Assembly (NCBI GenBank): GCA_964551975.1
Contig: CAZKFI010000007.1
Coordinates: 1 to 56,234, forward strand
From: REEB426 sp964551975
GTDB lineage: Bacteria; Actinomycetota; Actinomycetes; S36-B12
Direction: 5' to 3'
DNA length: 56,234 bases
The notes under the pieces were generated by a model. The model saw nothing but the letters and a program-made list of their open reading frames with translations, was not told the origin of the DNA and searched no databases. A program made the position numbers and the translations under genes. Below, in pieces: positions 32,844 to 42,483 of this stretch. Positions within the stretch are counted from its first letter, which is position 1, and each line of letters starts with the position of its first letter.

Positions 32844-34066
32844 CCTTCGCACTACACGTGGAAACCGAGCGCTGGACCAAGCACGTTGATGGGCGCCTAG
32901 CGCAGATCGCCATCGCAACCGGTCATGCCGCCGTACCCGTGATCAAAGGGGGCGGCTACGGCATCGGTCAGATGCGTCTGTTTGAACAGGCGAACCAACG
33001 TGCCCTGCCCTGGATAGCCGTCGGCACCGTCTTTGAAGCCCTAGAATTCCTCGAAGCCCCTCAGTGGGATGAGAGTGCTCAGACTCTCGGGGCTCCTCGC
33101 TGCCGCATCCTGGTTCTGGAGCCCTTCGATCCGCGTGACCGCATCGCATTGGCCGCATGGGAACGTCTCCCCCACGATGCGGTGACGCGCACCATCGGCA
33201 GTGCGCAGGGACTTCAGGCAGTCTGTCAACTCGGTGCCGAGAGAACCGGGAGTAGTTCCGGGGTCCCGATCATTCTGGAAGCCCAATCTTCGATGCGGCG
33301 ATTCGGGTTCACCGATGCAGAGCTGCTGCAGGTACTCGCCGAAGCTTCGACACGGAGCGCCCTGCGAGCCGGCCATGTCGTACTGGAGGGTCTCAGTCTG
33401 CATCTGCCACTGGCCCAGCCAGCCGATGACATTTCCCCTCGAGGTAGTGGCAGTTCACCGAGCTCAGCGAAAGTCCACAGTGCGAAGGTTCGACAACTCC
33501 TGCAGTGGATGGGTCTGTGGCAGGCGGAGATCAGTCAACTCCAGCCCGGTGACGTACCAGGAGTCTGGGTTTCACACTGCACCGATGAAGAACTGCTCGA
33601 GGTCACCAGCGCCGTGCCGCAGGTACCGCTACGGCTTCGAACCGGGACTGACCTCTGGCTTGGTGACCGACGTGCACTCCATGCTCGAGGAACTGTCCTG
33701 AGCGTGGTCTGCCTGACAGGTGGTGCACCGGCCGGGTATCGGCAACGCAGTCGATCACGCGATGGTCAGGTCGTCACTGTGTCCGGTGGCACCTGGCATG
33801 GCGTAGGCCTGCAGGCGCCCTCTCCGGTCAGCACCGTGCGTCAGCGAGCCGTTGCCGCCGGCACAGGCGCCCTCGACGCTGCCGGGCGGGCACTGTCGCC
33901 GTTCACCTGGGATGGGCGTCAGCGCTGGTTCGTTGAACCACCCCATCAACACGTGAGCATGCTCTGGTTGCCGAGTAATTGCCCGCCACCAACCATTGGG
34001 GCCGAATTGGATGCCGACGTGCGATTTACAACGACGCGATTCGATCAGGTTCTTGGTCTGGACTGA
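32840..34066 (+). CDS. Alanine racemase-like PLP protein
   Basis: A 408-residue protein with the layout of alanine racemase: an N-terminal TIM barrel carrying PLP and a C-terminal beta domain. VPVIKGGGYGIG corresponds to the PLP-lysine motif (AVVKADAYGHG in Alr), and EAQSSMRRFGF to the region before the phosphate-binding site. RLRTGTDLWLGD and AGYRQR occupy the regions of the domain junction and catalytic tyrosine. The motifs are clearly divergent from housekeeping Alr, so activity and substrate are uncertain. GGAGG lies 4 bases before the ATG at 32840. Its 3' end overlaps the convergent GT87 gene by 41 bases. Confidence 0.75.
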   Translation: MTFALHVETERWTKHVDGRLAQIAIATGHAAVPVIKGGGYGIGQMRLFEQANQRALPWIAVGTVFEALEFLEAPQWDESAQTLGAPRCRILVLEPFDPRDRIALAAWERLPHDAVTRTIGSAQGLQAVCQLGAERTGSSSGVPIILEAQSSMRRFGFTDAELLQVLAEASTRSALRAGHVVLEGLSLHLPLAQPADDISPRGSGSSPSSAKVHSAKVRQLLQWMGLWQAEISQLQPGDVPGVWVSHCTDEELLEVTSAVPQVPLRLRTGTDLWLGDRRALHARGTVLSVVCLTGGAPAGYRQRSRSRDGQVVTVSGGTWHGVGLQAPSPVSTVRQRAVAAGTGALDAAGRALSPFTWDGRQRWFVEPPHQHVSMLWLPSNCPPPTIGAELDADVRFTTTRFDQVLGLD

Positions 34067-35471
34067 CATCCCTAGGTCGCGGCGCCCGATGCATTCGCCA
34101 TGCTTCCGGCGCATGATCGAAGGGACCACCCCCTGGGTCATCGCTGTCTTCGAGGAATCCATCACTGCGAACAGGATCCTTCGACGGGTTGAGGATGTCG
34201 CGAATGATCATGATGGCGAAGTATGCGGTGGCAACAACATGTACAAGGATCGCCGCTGAGTACCACTGCGGGGTCAGTCCCTTGGTGTCCTCCATGCCGT
34301 AGCCGACGAGGAACCACCAAATGGCTGCGAAGTAGACAAGTTCACCGGCCTGCCAGATGAGGAAATCCCGCCACCGTGGTCGTGCGAGGGCAGCGAGCGG
34401 CACCAGCCACAGTACGTACTGCGGTGAATACACCTTGTTCGTCAATACGAAGGCCGCGATGATGAGGAACAGAACTTGTGCCAAACGTGGTCGGCGTGGC
34501 GCGAGCAGCACCAGTCCAGAGATACCGATGAGCAGCAGCGAAAGCGCTCCAGTTGCGACCGTGTTGAGGATGTCTGGGGGTACGCCGGGCAGACCAGCCT
34601 GGGTGATTGCGAACCAGATCGAACCGAAATCCTCGCCGCGCTCGCGACTGAAACCGTAGAAGTACGACCAGCCGTCCCATGCAAGGAGCGCTACCGGACC
34701 GTTCACCACCAGCCAGGCTGCGGCCGTGCCGCCCACGAGCAGTAGGAAGGCCTTCCACCGTCCCGTTCGCAGCGTCAGCAAACCGAATCCGAGCAGGAAG
34801 AACACTGGATAGAACTTTGCTGCGATGGCCAGACCCAGGAAGATGCCGGCTGCCAGCGGCCATTGCCTAGCCCACAGCGCAAGGCTGACACCGGCAAACG
34901 CCAATGGCAGGAGATCCCAGTTGATGGTTGCGGCGAAGATCACCGTCGGAGCCAGCGCCACCATGGCCGCATCCCATGGCCGTCGACGAACGGTGAGCGC
35001 CGTGGCCACCACGGCAACCAGCAGGGCAAGCCAAAGCCCGATCACGTTCACGTCGAAAAACGTGGTGGCGGCGTTCTCAAAACCCGGTACTCGAAGCAGG
35101 ATTCCCGTCACACCTGCAGCAATGAGCATGAACACCCCGGTGAGGACCGGGTACTCCAATGGCACGCCATCCGCGGGAATCTGGAAATACGGCAGTAGTC
35201 CATCGGCGAAACCTCGAAGCGAGTACAGCGGTGGAATATCGGAGTAGCACAGATGCTCGTAGCGCTCCGGTGACATCCAGCCGGTGTTGCGGCAGGCCAG
35301 GTCAAGGACGTAACCGAGCACGTAACCCAAGGTGGCTAGGACGATCAACACCCGCAGCGGCGTCCACCAGGTGGCACCCACTGCCGCCATCCGCCCCACG
35401 CGACCACCGATACCCGCACTGCCGCTAGCTACCACGGGATCGTCGTGGCTTGGCATGACTATGCGCTTCAT
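34026..35471 (-). CDS. GT87-family polyprenol-phosphate-sugar glycosyltransferase
   Basis: A 481-residue membrane protein with about ten helices. The DUF2029/GT87 pattern is seen in GLLPYFQIPADGVPLEYPVL (the acidic loop of GT-C enzymes), NWDLLPLAFAG and NKVYSPQYVLWL. GT87 enzymes use a lipid-phosphate mannose or arabinose donor outside the membrane. The gene matches the position of M. tuberculosis Rv0051, next to ponA1. Its ATG overlaps the PBP stop by 4 bases, so it is coupled to peptidoglycan polymerase synthesis. With the DPA genes in the same window, an arabinose donor is possible but unproved. Confidence 0.82.
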   Translation of the reverse strand: MKRIVMPSHDDPVVASGSAGIGGRVGRMAAVGATWWTPLRVLIVLATLGYVLGYVLDLACRNTGWMSPERYEHLCYSDIPPLYSLRGFADGLLPYFQIPADGVPLEYPVLTGVFMLIAAGVTGILLRVPGFENAATTFFDVNVIGLWLALLVAVVATALTVRRRPWDAAMVALAPTVIFAATINWDLLPLAFAGVSLALWARQWPLAAGIFLGLAIAAKFYPVFFLLGFGLLTLRTGRWKAFLLLVGGTAAAWLVVNGPVALLAWDGWSYFYGFSRERGEDFGSIWFAITQAGLPGVPPDILNTVATGALSLLLIGISGLVLLAPRRPRLAQVLFLIIAAFVLTNKVYSPQYVLWLVPLAALARPRWRDFLIWQAGELVYFAAIWWFLVGYGMEDTKGLTPQWYSAAILVHVVATAYFAIMIIRDILNPSKDPVRSDGFLEDSDDPGGGPFDHAPEAWRMHRAPRPRDVSPDQEPDRIASL

Positions 35472-37747
35472 GAAAGTCCCGGGATGTCAGGTGGTCCATC
35501 GGATGGCGGACCGGTCGGAGCTGGATTTGTTGGATTTGCTGGATTTGTCGGCGGAGCGTTCGTGGGCCCCGCATCGGTGGGTAGCCCATCAGTGGGTGAC
35601 CCATCAGTTGGAGCCAGATCAGTTGGCCCAAGCTCTGTTGGGCTTGGTAGCAGATCAGTTGGCAGGGCGGAGGGATCGAATTCGGCGGCACTTGGTGAGG
35701 GGCAACCCGGTGGGATCTCTACAGCCACGGCCGATGCTTCAATCGAGGTCTCATCGGATGGTGGGAGCACACTGGGGCAATCCAGTTTCTCAAGCGCCGA
35801 CTTCGGTGGTCCCGGGAAGTCTTCGATCGGCGCGTCGGCGAGTGCTGCTGCCATAAAGGCGCTCCAGATGGCCGCTGGGAAGGAGCCACCGGTCACCGTG
35901 CGTAGACCTCCGGTACCTGACAGTGAGACGGGAAGGCCTTCGGCGTCTTCCTTCGCCATCAATACCGCGGCAGCCAACTGCGGGGTGTAGCCAACGAACC
36001 AGGCACTCTTGTTGTCGTCGGTGGTTCCGGTCTTAGCTGCAGCAGGACGCCCAATGGATCCAGCGGCAAATGCCGTGCCCGACTTCACCGTGCGTACGAG
36101 GGCATAACTGACAGTGTTTGCGACATCGGGATCAAATGCCGTTTGCGTTCGCGGTTCGAATTCAAACAGCAAGCCATCGTTGGGGCCGCGAACCTGCTTG
36201 ATGACTGTCGGGGTTGCCTGCTGGCCTTCTGCCGCGAAGGTCGCATACGCATTGGCCATGCTGAGCCCTGACGGTGAGGCGGTGCCCAACACAAAGGTGA
36301 GGTCTAACTGGTCAAGGTTCAAACCCGGAGTGTCCGCCGGTACACCAGCGCGTAGCGCCGCATCGGCAACTGCTTGCACCCCAACGGCGTCTTCTACTTC
36401 GACGTAGGCGGTATTGACACTGTCTTCGGTTGCCTTCAATAGCGTGATCGTGCCGAAGGAACGATCCCCGTAATTCGTCAGGGTGTAGCCCTTGATGGTC
36501 GCCGGTGAGTCACCGTTCCATACGGATTTCAGTGGAATCCCTGCTTCCGTCGCCGCAGCCAGGGCAAACGGCTTGAACGTGGATCCCGCCTGAGCGAATG
36601 GTCGCGTTGCGTTGTTGATCTGATCGTCGATGAAGTCTTCACCCCCGAACATGGCAATCACCTCACCGGTTCCCGGACGCACGGCAGCCAAGCCGATGCG
36701 TAGGCCCTTGGTTGCCGAAGTCGGTCCTGCCTCCTCGACCGCACGCACCGCTGCTCGTTGTGCACGACGGTCGAAAGTTGAGGTGATGTGCAGCCCGCCG
36801 CGTTGAATCTCCGTCTCATCGAATCCCAGGGCAACAAGTTCGGCGGTGACAGCGTTCAGGAGGAATCCGGTCTGGCCGCCAAGACGATCTGTGGCACGCT
36901 GCTTGATGATCTTGGGGAATTCGGCCTGCTGCCGTTGCTGTTCGGTGAGCCATCCGCGTTCCACCATGGCATCAAGGACGTACGACCAGCGTGCCCGCAA
37001 CTGCTGCGGCTGCTCTTCGGGTGCCAACCCATTCGGCGACTTGATTAGCGATGCAAGGACTGCTCCCTGAGCTGCATCGAGTTCCGCTGCCGGAACACCG
37101 AAGTAGGCGATAGCGGCAGCCTCGATTCCATAGGCGCCGCGGCCGAAATAAATCGTGTTGAGGTAGTCGTTCAGGATTTGATCCTTCGAAACCAGAGTCT
37201 CCAGCTTCACTGCAAGGAGGGTCTCCCGGAGCTTGCGCGTCCAGGACCGCTCCTGCGTGAGAAATGCGTTCTTCGCATACTGCTGGGTGATCGTCGAACC
37301 GCCCTGGAGTGAGCCACCTGTGAGGTTGTTCAGGACTGCCCGCACGACACTCACCGGCGAAATCCCACCGTGCTCGTAGAAGTCTCGGTCCTCTGCCGCC
37401 AGTACGGCGCGCTGCACCCGTTCGGGAACATCGGCCAGCAGCACACTGCGTCGGGTGGCCTCGCCGAGCCTGCCCAGTTCGCTGCCATCGGACCAGTAGA
37501 CGATCGTCGCCTCACTTGTTGCAACTTCATTGGGCGTCGGCACGTCCGTTCTGGCCACTGCCACCGCGAACACCCCACCCAAAACCAGGGCGAGGAACCC
37601 AATGAGCAGCAGCAGACGAAGGATCCAGCGGCCAGCGCCTGAGCGGCGACGTCCGGAGCGTCGAGCACCTGCGCCTCGATCACCGGATCGCCGCCTAGTA
37701 GAGCGTCGTTGCGACCCTCGCGATCCCTGTGGCCGCGGATTGCTCAC
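35468..37747 (-). CDS. ponA: Class A penicillin-binding protein (PonA-like)
   Basis: A 759-residue bifunctional peptidoglycan synthase. After a basic cytoplasmic N-terminus and one membrane helix (43-66) comes the GT51 transglycosylase with E119 in AAEDRDFYEHGG and GGSTITQQ. The transpeptidase holds STFK (S389, K392), SVN (443-445) and KTGT (572-575). The last 70 residues form a Pro/Thr/Asp-rich tail of pentads (PTDGS, PTDGL, PTDAG, PTNAP) encoded by 15-bp repeats. The start is GTG 37747 with GGAGGG. The position matches ponA1 (Rv0050) between DUF5318 and the GT87 gene. Confidence 0.93.
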   Translation of the reverse strand: MSNPRPQGSRGSQRRSTRRRSGDRGAGARRSGRRRSGAGRWILRLLLLIGFLALVLGGVFAVAVARTDVPTPNEVATSEATIVYWSDGSELGRLGEATRRSVLLADVPERVQRAVLAAEDRDFYEHGGISPVSVVRAVLNNLTGGSLQGGSTITQQYAKNAFLTQERSWTRKLRETLLAVKLETLVSKDQILNDYLNTIYFGRGAYGIEAAAIAYFGVPAAELDAAQGAVLASLIKSPNGLAPEEQPQQLRARWSYVLDAMVERGWLTEQQRQQAEFPKIIKQRATDRLGGQTGFLLNAVTAELVALGFDETEIQRGGLHITSTFDRRAQRAAVRAVEEAGPTSATKGLRIGLAAVRPGTGEVIAMFGGEDFIDDQINNATRPFAQAGSTFKPFALAAATEAGIPLKSVWNGDSPATIKGYTLTNYGDRSFGTITLLKATEDSVNTAYVEVEDAVGVQAVADAALRAGVPADTPGLNLDQLDLTFVLGTASPSGLSMANAYATFAAEGQQATPTVIKQVRGPNDGLLFEFEPRTQTAFDPDVANTVSYALVRTVKSGTAFAAGSIGRPAAAKTGTTDDNKSAWFVGYTPQLAAAVLMAKEDAEGLPVSLSGTGGLRTVTGGSFPAAIWSAFMAAALADAPIEDFPGPPKSALEKLDCPSVLPPSDETSIEASAVAVEIPPGCPSPSAAEFDPSALPTDLLPSPTELGPTDLAPTDGSPTDGLPTDAGPTNAPPTNPANPTNPAPTGPPSDGPPDIPGLS
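35523..35666. repeat. Tandem repeats (9-bp and 15-bp) in the ponA tail
   Basis: Three 9-base units GGATTTGTT/GGATTTGCT/GGATTTGTC at 35523-35549 are followed by about five 15-base units beginning GTGGGTAGCCCATCA at 35577-35651, with partial units to 35666. They encode the Pro-rich C-terminal tail of the PBP. Confidence 0.75.
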
Positions 37748-37783
37748 CTGCCGCTATCCCTCCCGGCCAATGGTCGGCCGCCG

Positions 37784-38308
37784 TCAGGGCTCCATGACAC
37801 CACGGGATCGACGGGAGCGTCGACGCGGCACACCGTGACCCAGGGTGAAGGCGGTTACCAGGAAGTTCCACTCACAGCGTTGGCACACCTCGACCACGTA
37901 GACCCGGAACTCGGCATATTCCATCGCCATGGGACGTAGGTCGCTGCTGGCGATCGCTCCACCAGACGACGGTCCCAGTTCCTCACCGAATGCGTAGGTC
38001 ACATGCACCAGGGACTGGATCCGGCAGGCGGGACAGGTCACATCCGTCGATTCCCCATGGAAGCGCGCAGCCCTCATGAGGTACGGATCCGCGTCACAGA
38101 ATTCGCTTGTCAGGGCACCGCCGGAATAGAGCGTGCGCACAGCGGTTCGTCGCTGCAAGACGTAGTCGATGACGGCCCGAGGTGCGGTCGGATCGGCGAT
38201 CGGTTCGCTGCGACGCGAACCTGAACCAGTGCCGCTACTCCGGGATTCACCGCGCACGCGCGAACCTCGGATCGTCGAGGGCCGTGACTGGGAGCGCGGT
38301 ACCGCCAT
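37784..38308 (-). CDS. DUF5318 zinc-ribbon-like protein
   Basis: A 174-residue actinobacterial protein of unknown role. A low-complexity Arg/Ser-rich N-terminus (about 1-40) precedes the conserved DUF5318 region: DADPYLMRAARFHGE, TCPACRIQSLVHVTYAFGEEL and EFRVYVVEVCQRCEWNFLV. CPAC and CQRC are placed like a zinc ribbon. It lies 36 bases before ponA on the same strand, as Rv0049 lies before ponA1 in M. tuberculosis, suggesting a role linked to wall synthesis. An internal start after the low-complexity part is possible. Confidence 0.83.
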   Translation of the reverse strand: MAVPRSQSRPSTIRGSRVRGESRSSGTGSGSRRSEPIADPTAPRAVIDYVLQRRTAVRTLYSGGALTSEFCDADPYLMRAARFHGESTDVTCPACRIQSLVHVTYAFGEELGPSSGGAIASSDLRPMAMEYAEFRVYVVEVCQRCEWNFLVTAFTLGHGVPRRRSRRSRGVMEP

Positions 38309-38439
38309 CCTGGGATTCTAAGCGCGCTAGTCGAGGCAGGTGTGGGTACCGAATCACTTCACCCGCCCGGTAGCGTCACGAATATGCCCGCTACGCAGGG
38401 TCAACGTCGCTTCACCGGGTGTGCGCGCAGGAGCGGCGT

Positions 38440-39756
38440 GTGACCGGGGCAGTTCAGCGGCTGCGTGATCTGCGAGCTGTACTGGAGTCCACTGGCTTTC
38501 GCAGGTTGGTCAGCGTGCGCCTGGTTGGTCAGTTCTCCGACGGTCTGCTGCAGGCAGCACTGGCAACCTTCGTCCTGTTCTCACCCGAACGCCAGCCTGA
38601 TGCACTCAAAGTAGCTACCGCGTTCACGATCCTGCTGCTGCCGTACTCCCTGATCGGGCCGTTCGCCGGAGTGCTCCTGGATCGCTGGCGTCGCCGCAAT
38701 GTGCTCGTCGTCGCGAATTGGCTGAAAGCTGGCTTCGTCCTTCCTGTCCTTGCACTTGTTGCTGCCGGCAATGACGGCCTATTCCTCGGAGTCGCCGTAC
38801 TCATCGTCCTCGGTATTGGGCGATTCGTCTTGGCTGGCCTTTCCGCGAGCCTGCCGCACGTGGTGGACGGGAAGACCCTGGTCACTGCGAATGCCATCGC
38901 GCCCACGGCCGGAACGATGATGGCAGCTCTTGGTGCGATCACCGGCGTGGCACTTCGCGCCGGGTTGGGTGGCGACGATCGCGGCAGCTTGATGATTCTG
39001 GCTCTCGCAGCCACGGGATTCCTGCTCGCTGGACTGCTGGCACTTCGTATGCGCGCGAACCAATTGGGTCCGGATGGTCGCCGTCCCGGCGATTCACCAC
39101 GGGCCATCGCCACTGGCATGGTTGATGGGATTTGTACCCTCATCGGCGCACCAACTGCCGGCCGCGCGGTGCTGATGGTGGGGATACATCGAATCGCCTT
39201 CGGAGTGCTCACCGTGGGTGCACTCCTCTTCGTTCGCAACGCCCTGCACCCACCCTCAGCAGCTGACGCCGCCTTGAATGACTTTGCGTTGATTACCGGA
39301 GCTGCGGCACTCGGTGGGCTGCTCGGTGCAATCTCCACGCCAGCCGCCGCGCGGCGACTGGGTCCGGTGCCCTGGTCCTCTCTTGCATTGGCACAGGCTG
39401 GCCTTATCGGCATCGGGCTCGTCCTACTCGGCACCCAGCTTCCGGAACTACCTTGGGTGCTCCTCGGCGCGATCAGCGTCGGATTCGCTGGGCAATCAGT
39501 CAAGGTGTGTTCGGACGCGCTCGTCCAGCAGCACATCGCCGACGATCACCTCGGTCGGGTTTTCGCCATCTTCGACATGTTCGTCAATGTCTGTTTGGTT
39601 AGCGGGATTTCCCTCATGGCCTTCACTGCACCGAGTAGCGGTCAGGCACCGATGCTGTATGCCATCACAGGTATCGGGCTAGTCCTCGCGGCTTCCTGGT
39701 ACTTCCGGGTGTCAGGGCCTAGCATGCGCACAGTGACCAGGGAGGGCCCACGATGA
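38440..39756 (+). CDS. MFS transporter
   Basis: A 438-residue major facilitator protein with 12 predicted helices. VRLVGQFSDGLLQAALATFVLF is helix 1 and LLLPYSLIGPFAGVLLDRWRRRN is helix 2 with the A-loop motif (GVLLDRWRRR). It may be a drug or metabolite exporter; the substrate is unknown. GTG 38440 is preferred, with AGGAG about 6 bases upstream, over GTG 38419. It is divergent from the DUF5318 gene and its stop overlaps the next ATG by 4 bases. Confidence 0.82.
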   Translation: MTGAVQRLRDLRAVLESTGFRRLVSVRLVGQFSDGLLQAALATFVLFSPERQPDALKVATAFTILLLPYSLIGPFAGVLLDRWRRRNVLVVANWLKAGFVLPVLALVAAGNDGLFLGVAVLIVLGIGRFVLAGLSASLPHVVDGKTLVTANAIAPTAGTMMAALGAITGVALRAGLGGDDRGSLMILALAATGFLLAGLLALRMRANQLGPDGRRPGDSPRAIATGMVDGICTLIGAPTAGRAVLMVGIHRIAFGVLTVGALLFVRNALHPPSAADAALNDFALITGAAALGGLLGAISTPAAARRLGPVPWSSLALAQAGLIGIGLVLLGTQLPELPWVLLGAISVGFAGQSVKVCSDALVQQHIADDHLGRVFAIFDMFVNVCLVSGISLMAFTAPSSGQAPMLYAITGIGLVLAASWYFRVSGPSMRTVTREGPR

Positions 39757-40988
39757 CTGAAACACTGCAGGCAGCAGTTCCACCGAGTTCGGGAGCGACT
39801 GCGAAGCCGCGAAAGAGCGTGGGCCGACTCATTGCGGCCATCCTTGTCTTCATCATTGCGGCACTCAGTACACCCGTCGCTTTGGTGGGCAACTGGGGCT
39901 ACCAGACAATTTCTGACGCAACGGTGTACATGGAGACGGTGACTCCGCTTGCGGAGAGTCCAGCGATTCAGGAAAGCATCTCGGCGGCCATCACCGATGC
40001 GATCGTCAAGCAGGTCGATACCCAAGCTCTGGTAAGCCAGGTCCTGGGAGTCGTGGTCAAGGACGAGAAGCTCACCAGCGCACTGGCCGCTCCCTTGGCC
40101 GCCGGAGTGAACGGACTCATCGCCGATCTCGTGCGGCGATTTGTGGCCTCGGATGCATTCCAAAAGATTTGGGTCAGCGTCAATATCGCCGCACAGCGCG
40201 GCATCATGGCCATCCTGCAGGGCAACAAGGGTGGCGTCGTGCAATTGGTCGGCGACAAGCTCGTTCTCGATGTTTCAGAAATGCTCGACGCGGTCAAGAA
40301 AGAAGTTGTCGCAGCAGGGTTCACCCTCGCTGAGAAGGTCACCATCCCTGAAACTGATCGCCAGGTCGTACTCCTTGAGTCGCCGGCGCTTGCTCAGGTA
40401 CGGATGATCTACTCCCTCAGCCAACCTGTCCTGCAGTGGCTACCACTGCTCGTCGGTGCCCTCTTCCTGCTCTCCATTGCGCTGGCCGTGCGCCGATGGG
40501 TGGCCGCACTGCTGGCAGGCATCGTGCTGGTGATCTGGGGCACTGTGATGAGCAGTCTGCTCGAGTACGGACGCAACGTCTTCATTGACCAACTCGCAGG
40601 GACAGTCTTCGCGAAATCCTCCGAGGTGTTCTGGACGACCTTCGTGGCATACCTTGAGCGCGGCATTCAATCACTCCTTATCTTGGGAGTGACCCTCATC
40701 GTTGCGAGTTGGTTTGCAAGCAACTACGCCCTACCCACGCGCATGCGGCAGTCGGTGACCCGAGGGCTTCATCAACTCGGTTCATCATTCAGCAGTGGTG
40801 GCTTCGGGAAGTTCATCAACGAGCGAGCTGCAACGTTGCGTTGGGTCCTGTGCTCGGTAGTCGCACTCATTGCGCTCAGTGGTGACCTGCTGGAGTCCGG
40901 GCGCATGCTGCTGCTCGTTCTGCTGGCGTTCGGCCTGCTCACGCTGGTTGAGTTGTTCAGGGGGTCGAACGCTCACGCCACCAGTTGA
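39753..40988 (+). CDS. Hypothetical integral membrane protein
   Basis: A 411-residue protein with a first helix at about 24-46, a long extracytoplasmic region (50-225) and several further helices in the second half. Segments such as WLPLLVGALFLLSIALAV, ALLAGIVLVIWGTVMSSL and SLLILGVTLIVASWFA alternate with short loops. The external part reads VYMETVTPLAESPAIQESIS and is similar in style to actinobacterial proteins annotated only as integral membrane proteins. It is coupled to the MFS gene (ATGA overlap), and its last 32 bases overlap the convergent pcnA gene. Function unknown. Confidence 0.72.
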   Translation: MTETLQAAVPPSSGATAKPRKSVGRLIAAILVFIIAALSTPVALVGNWGYQTISDATVYMETVTPLAESPAIQESISAAITDAIVKQVDTQALVSQVLGVVVKDEKLTSALAAPLAAGVNGLIADLVRRFVASDAFQKIWVSVNIAAQRGIMAILQGNKGGVVQLVGDKLVLDVSEMLDAVKKEVVAAGFTLAEKVTIPETDRQVVLLESPALAQVRMIYSLSQPVLQWLPLLVGALFLLSIALAVRRWVAALLAGIVLVIWGTVMSSLLEYGRNVFIDQLAGTVFAKSSEVFWTTFVAYLERGIQSLLILGVTLIVASWFASNYALPTRMRQSVTRGLHQLGSSFSSGGFGKFINERAATLRWVLCSVVALIALSGDLLESGRMLLLVLLAFGLLTLVELFRGSNAHATS

Positions 40989-42429
40989 GTAGGAGCTCCT
41001 TCGCCTGGTCTTTATCCATCGGGCCGGCATCAAGTCGCAGTTCCATCAGGTAGCGGTAGGCCTCACCTACTGCTGGGCCTGGTGGTATCTGCAGGAACTC
41101 CATAATCTCCCGCCCATCGAGATCCGGCCGTAGAGCAGCCAACTCCTCCTCAGCCGCTAGGCGGTCAATTCGCTGCTCAAGTTCGTCATAGGTTCGTTGT
41201 AGCCGCAGCGCCCGCTGCTTGTTGCGCGTGGTGCAGTCCGCTCGCGTCAACTTATGCAGCCTGACGAGGAGATCTCCCGCATCACGCACGTATCGACGCA
41301 CTGCTGAATCCGTCCACTCACCGCTGCCGTAACCGTGGAAGCGCAGGTGCAACTCCACCAAGCGGGACACGTCATCAATAACCTCGTTGGGAAAGCGAAG
41401 CGCAGTAAGGCGTTTGCGTGTCATGCGCGCCCCAACCACCTCGTGATGGTGGAAGGACACTCCGCCATCCGACTCGAAGCGTCGAGTCTTCGGCTTACCA
41501 ATGTCATGCAGAAGTGCGGCCAATCGCAAAGTCAGGTCCGGTGCGCAGGTCGGTTCATGTTCCTGCTCTAACGCGATGCACTGCGCCAAGACGATGAGTG
41601 AGTGCTCATAGACGTCTTTATGTCGATGGTGTTCATCCACCTCAAGTTGCAGTTTCGGTAACTCGGGAAGCACTACATCGGCGACCCCGGTGCGCACGAG
41701 GAGATCCAAACCGTCACGGGGATCGGGTGACATCAGCAACTTGGTCAACTCATCACGGATACGTTCCGCTGAGACGATGGAGAGTCGGTGCGCCTCAACG
41801 GTCATTGCCGCAATGACCTCTTCATCTGGCCAGAATCGAAGCTGAGAAACAAAGCGGGCCGCGCGCATGATGCGTAGCGGATCGTCAGTGAAGGATGCGG
41901 TCGCTGCGCCTGGGGTTCGTAACCGACGCTCACTTAAGTCCTCGACACCATGGAAGGGGTCAACGAGCGTCAGGTCGGGAAGTCGTAGGGCCATCGCGTT
42001 GACAGTGAAATCACGGCGCGTGAGATCCCCTTCGAGGGAGTCGCCGAAATCAACTTCGGGTTTACGTGATTCGGGGTCGTATCGTTCGTTGCGATATGTG
42101 GTGATCTCGCATTCGCGACCCTGGATGCGGGCACCGACGGTCCCGAATCTGATTCCCACCTCCCAGGTCGACGAGGCGAGGTCGTCGAGGATCTGCAGCG
42201 TCGTCTGAGGATGCGCATCGGTGGTGAAATCGAGATCAGTTTGCGGGCCGAGCCGACCAAGGAGTGCGTCACGTACCGGTCCGCCAACGAGGTTCACCTG
42301 GTGGCCGTGACGAGTGAAGGCTTCACCGATTGCCTGCAGAATCGGTGCGATCGGCAGAAGCCGTTGGACCGCCTGACGCTGCAATTGCTCGACGGTATCG
42401 CCGCGACGAGCGTCGGTGCGGCTTGACAT
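40957..42429 (-). CDS. pcnA: CCA-adding tRNA nucleotidyltransferase
   Basis: A 490-residue class II nucleotidyltransferase that builds or repairs the 3' CCA of tRNA. NLVGGPVRDALLG (46-58) and the metal-binding DLDFTTDA (65-72) form the head, and RRDFTVNAMALRLPD follows. A C-terminal HD domain, ALLHDIGKPKTRRF, is typical of the actinobacterial form. It sits in its conserved place before DUF6049 and murJ. The NUDIX gene (mutT4) found between pcnA and DUF6049 in mycobacteria is absent here. Confidence 0.93.
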   Translation of the reverse strand: MSSRTDARRGDTVEQLQRQAVQRLLPIAPILQAIGEAFTRHGHQVNLVGGPVRDALLGRLGPQTDLDFTTDAHPQTTLQILDDLASSTWEVGIRFGTVGARIQGRECEITTYRNERYDPESRKPEVDFGDSLEGDLTRRDFTVNAMALRLPDLTLVDPFHGVEDLSERRLRTPGAATASFTDDPLRIMRAARFVSQLRFWPDEEVIAAMTVEAHRLSIVSAERIRDELTKLLMSPDPRDGLDLLVRTGVADVVLPELPKLQLEVDEHHRHKDVYEHSLIVLAQCIALEQEHEPTCAPDLTLRLAALLHDIGKPKTRRFESDGGVSFHHHEVVGARMTRKRLTALRFPNEVIDDVSRLVELHLRFHGYGSGEWTDSAVRRYVRDAGDLLVRLHKLTRADCTTRNKQRALRLQRTYDELEQRIDRLAAEEELAALRPDLDGREIMEFLQIPPGPAVGEAYRYLMELRLDAGPMDKDQAKELLLNWWRERSTP

Positions 42430-42450
42430 ATCGGCGAGCCTACCGGCGGT

Positions 42451-42483
42451 GCATGCGCTTGCTTATCACCGAAGTGCGCATGC
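42451..42483. promoter_or_regulatory. Inverted repeat GCATGCGC-N17-GCGCATGC between pcnA and DUF6049 gene
   Basis: Perfect 8-base arms lie at 42451-42458 and 42476-42483. Because the core is self-complementary, the word GCATGCGCT also recurs directly at 42478-42486. The site is in the 73-base divergent promoter region and could bind a dimeric regulator or be a hairpin in either leader. Confidence 0.4.
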
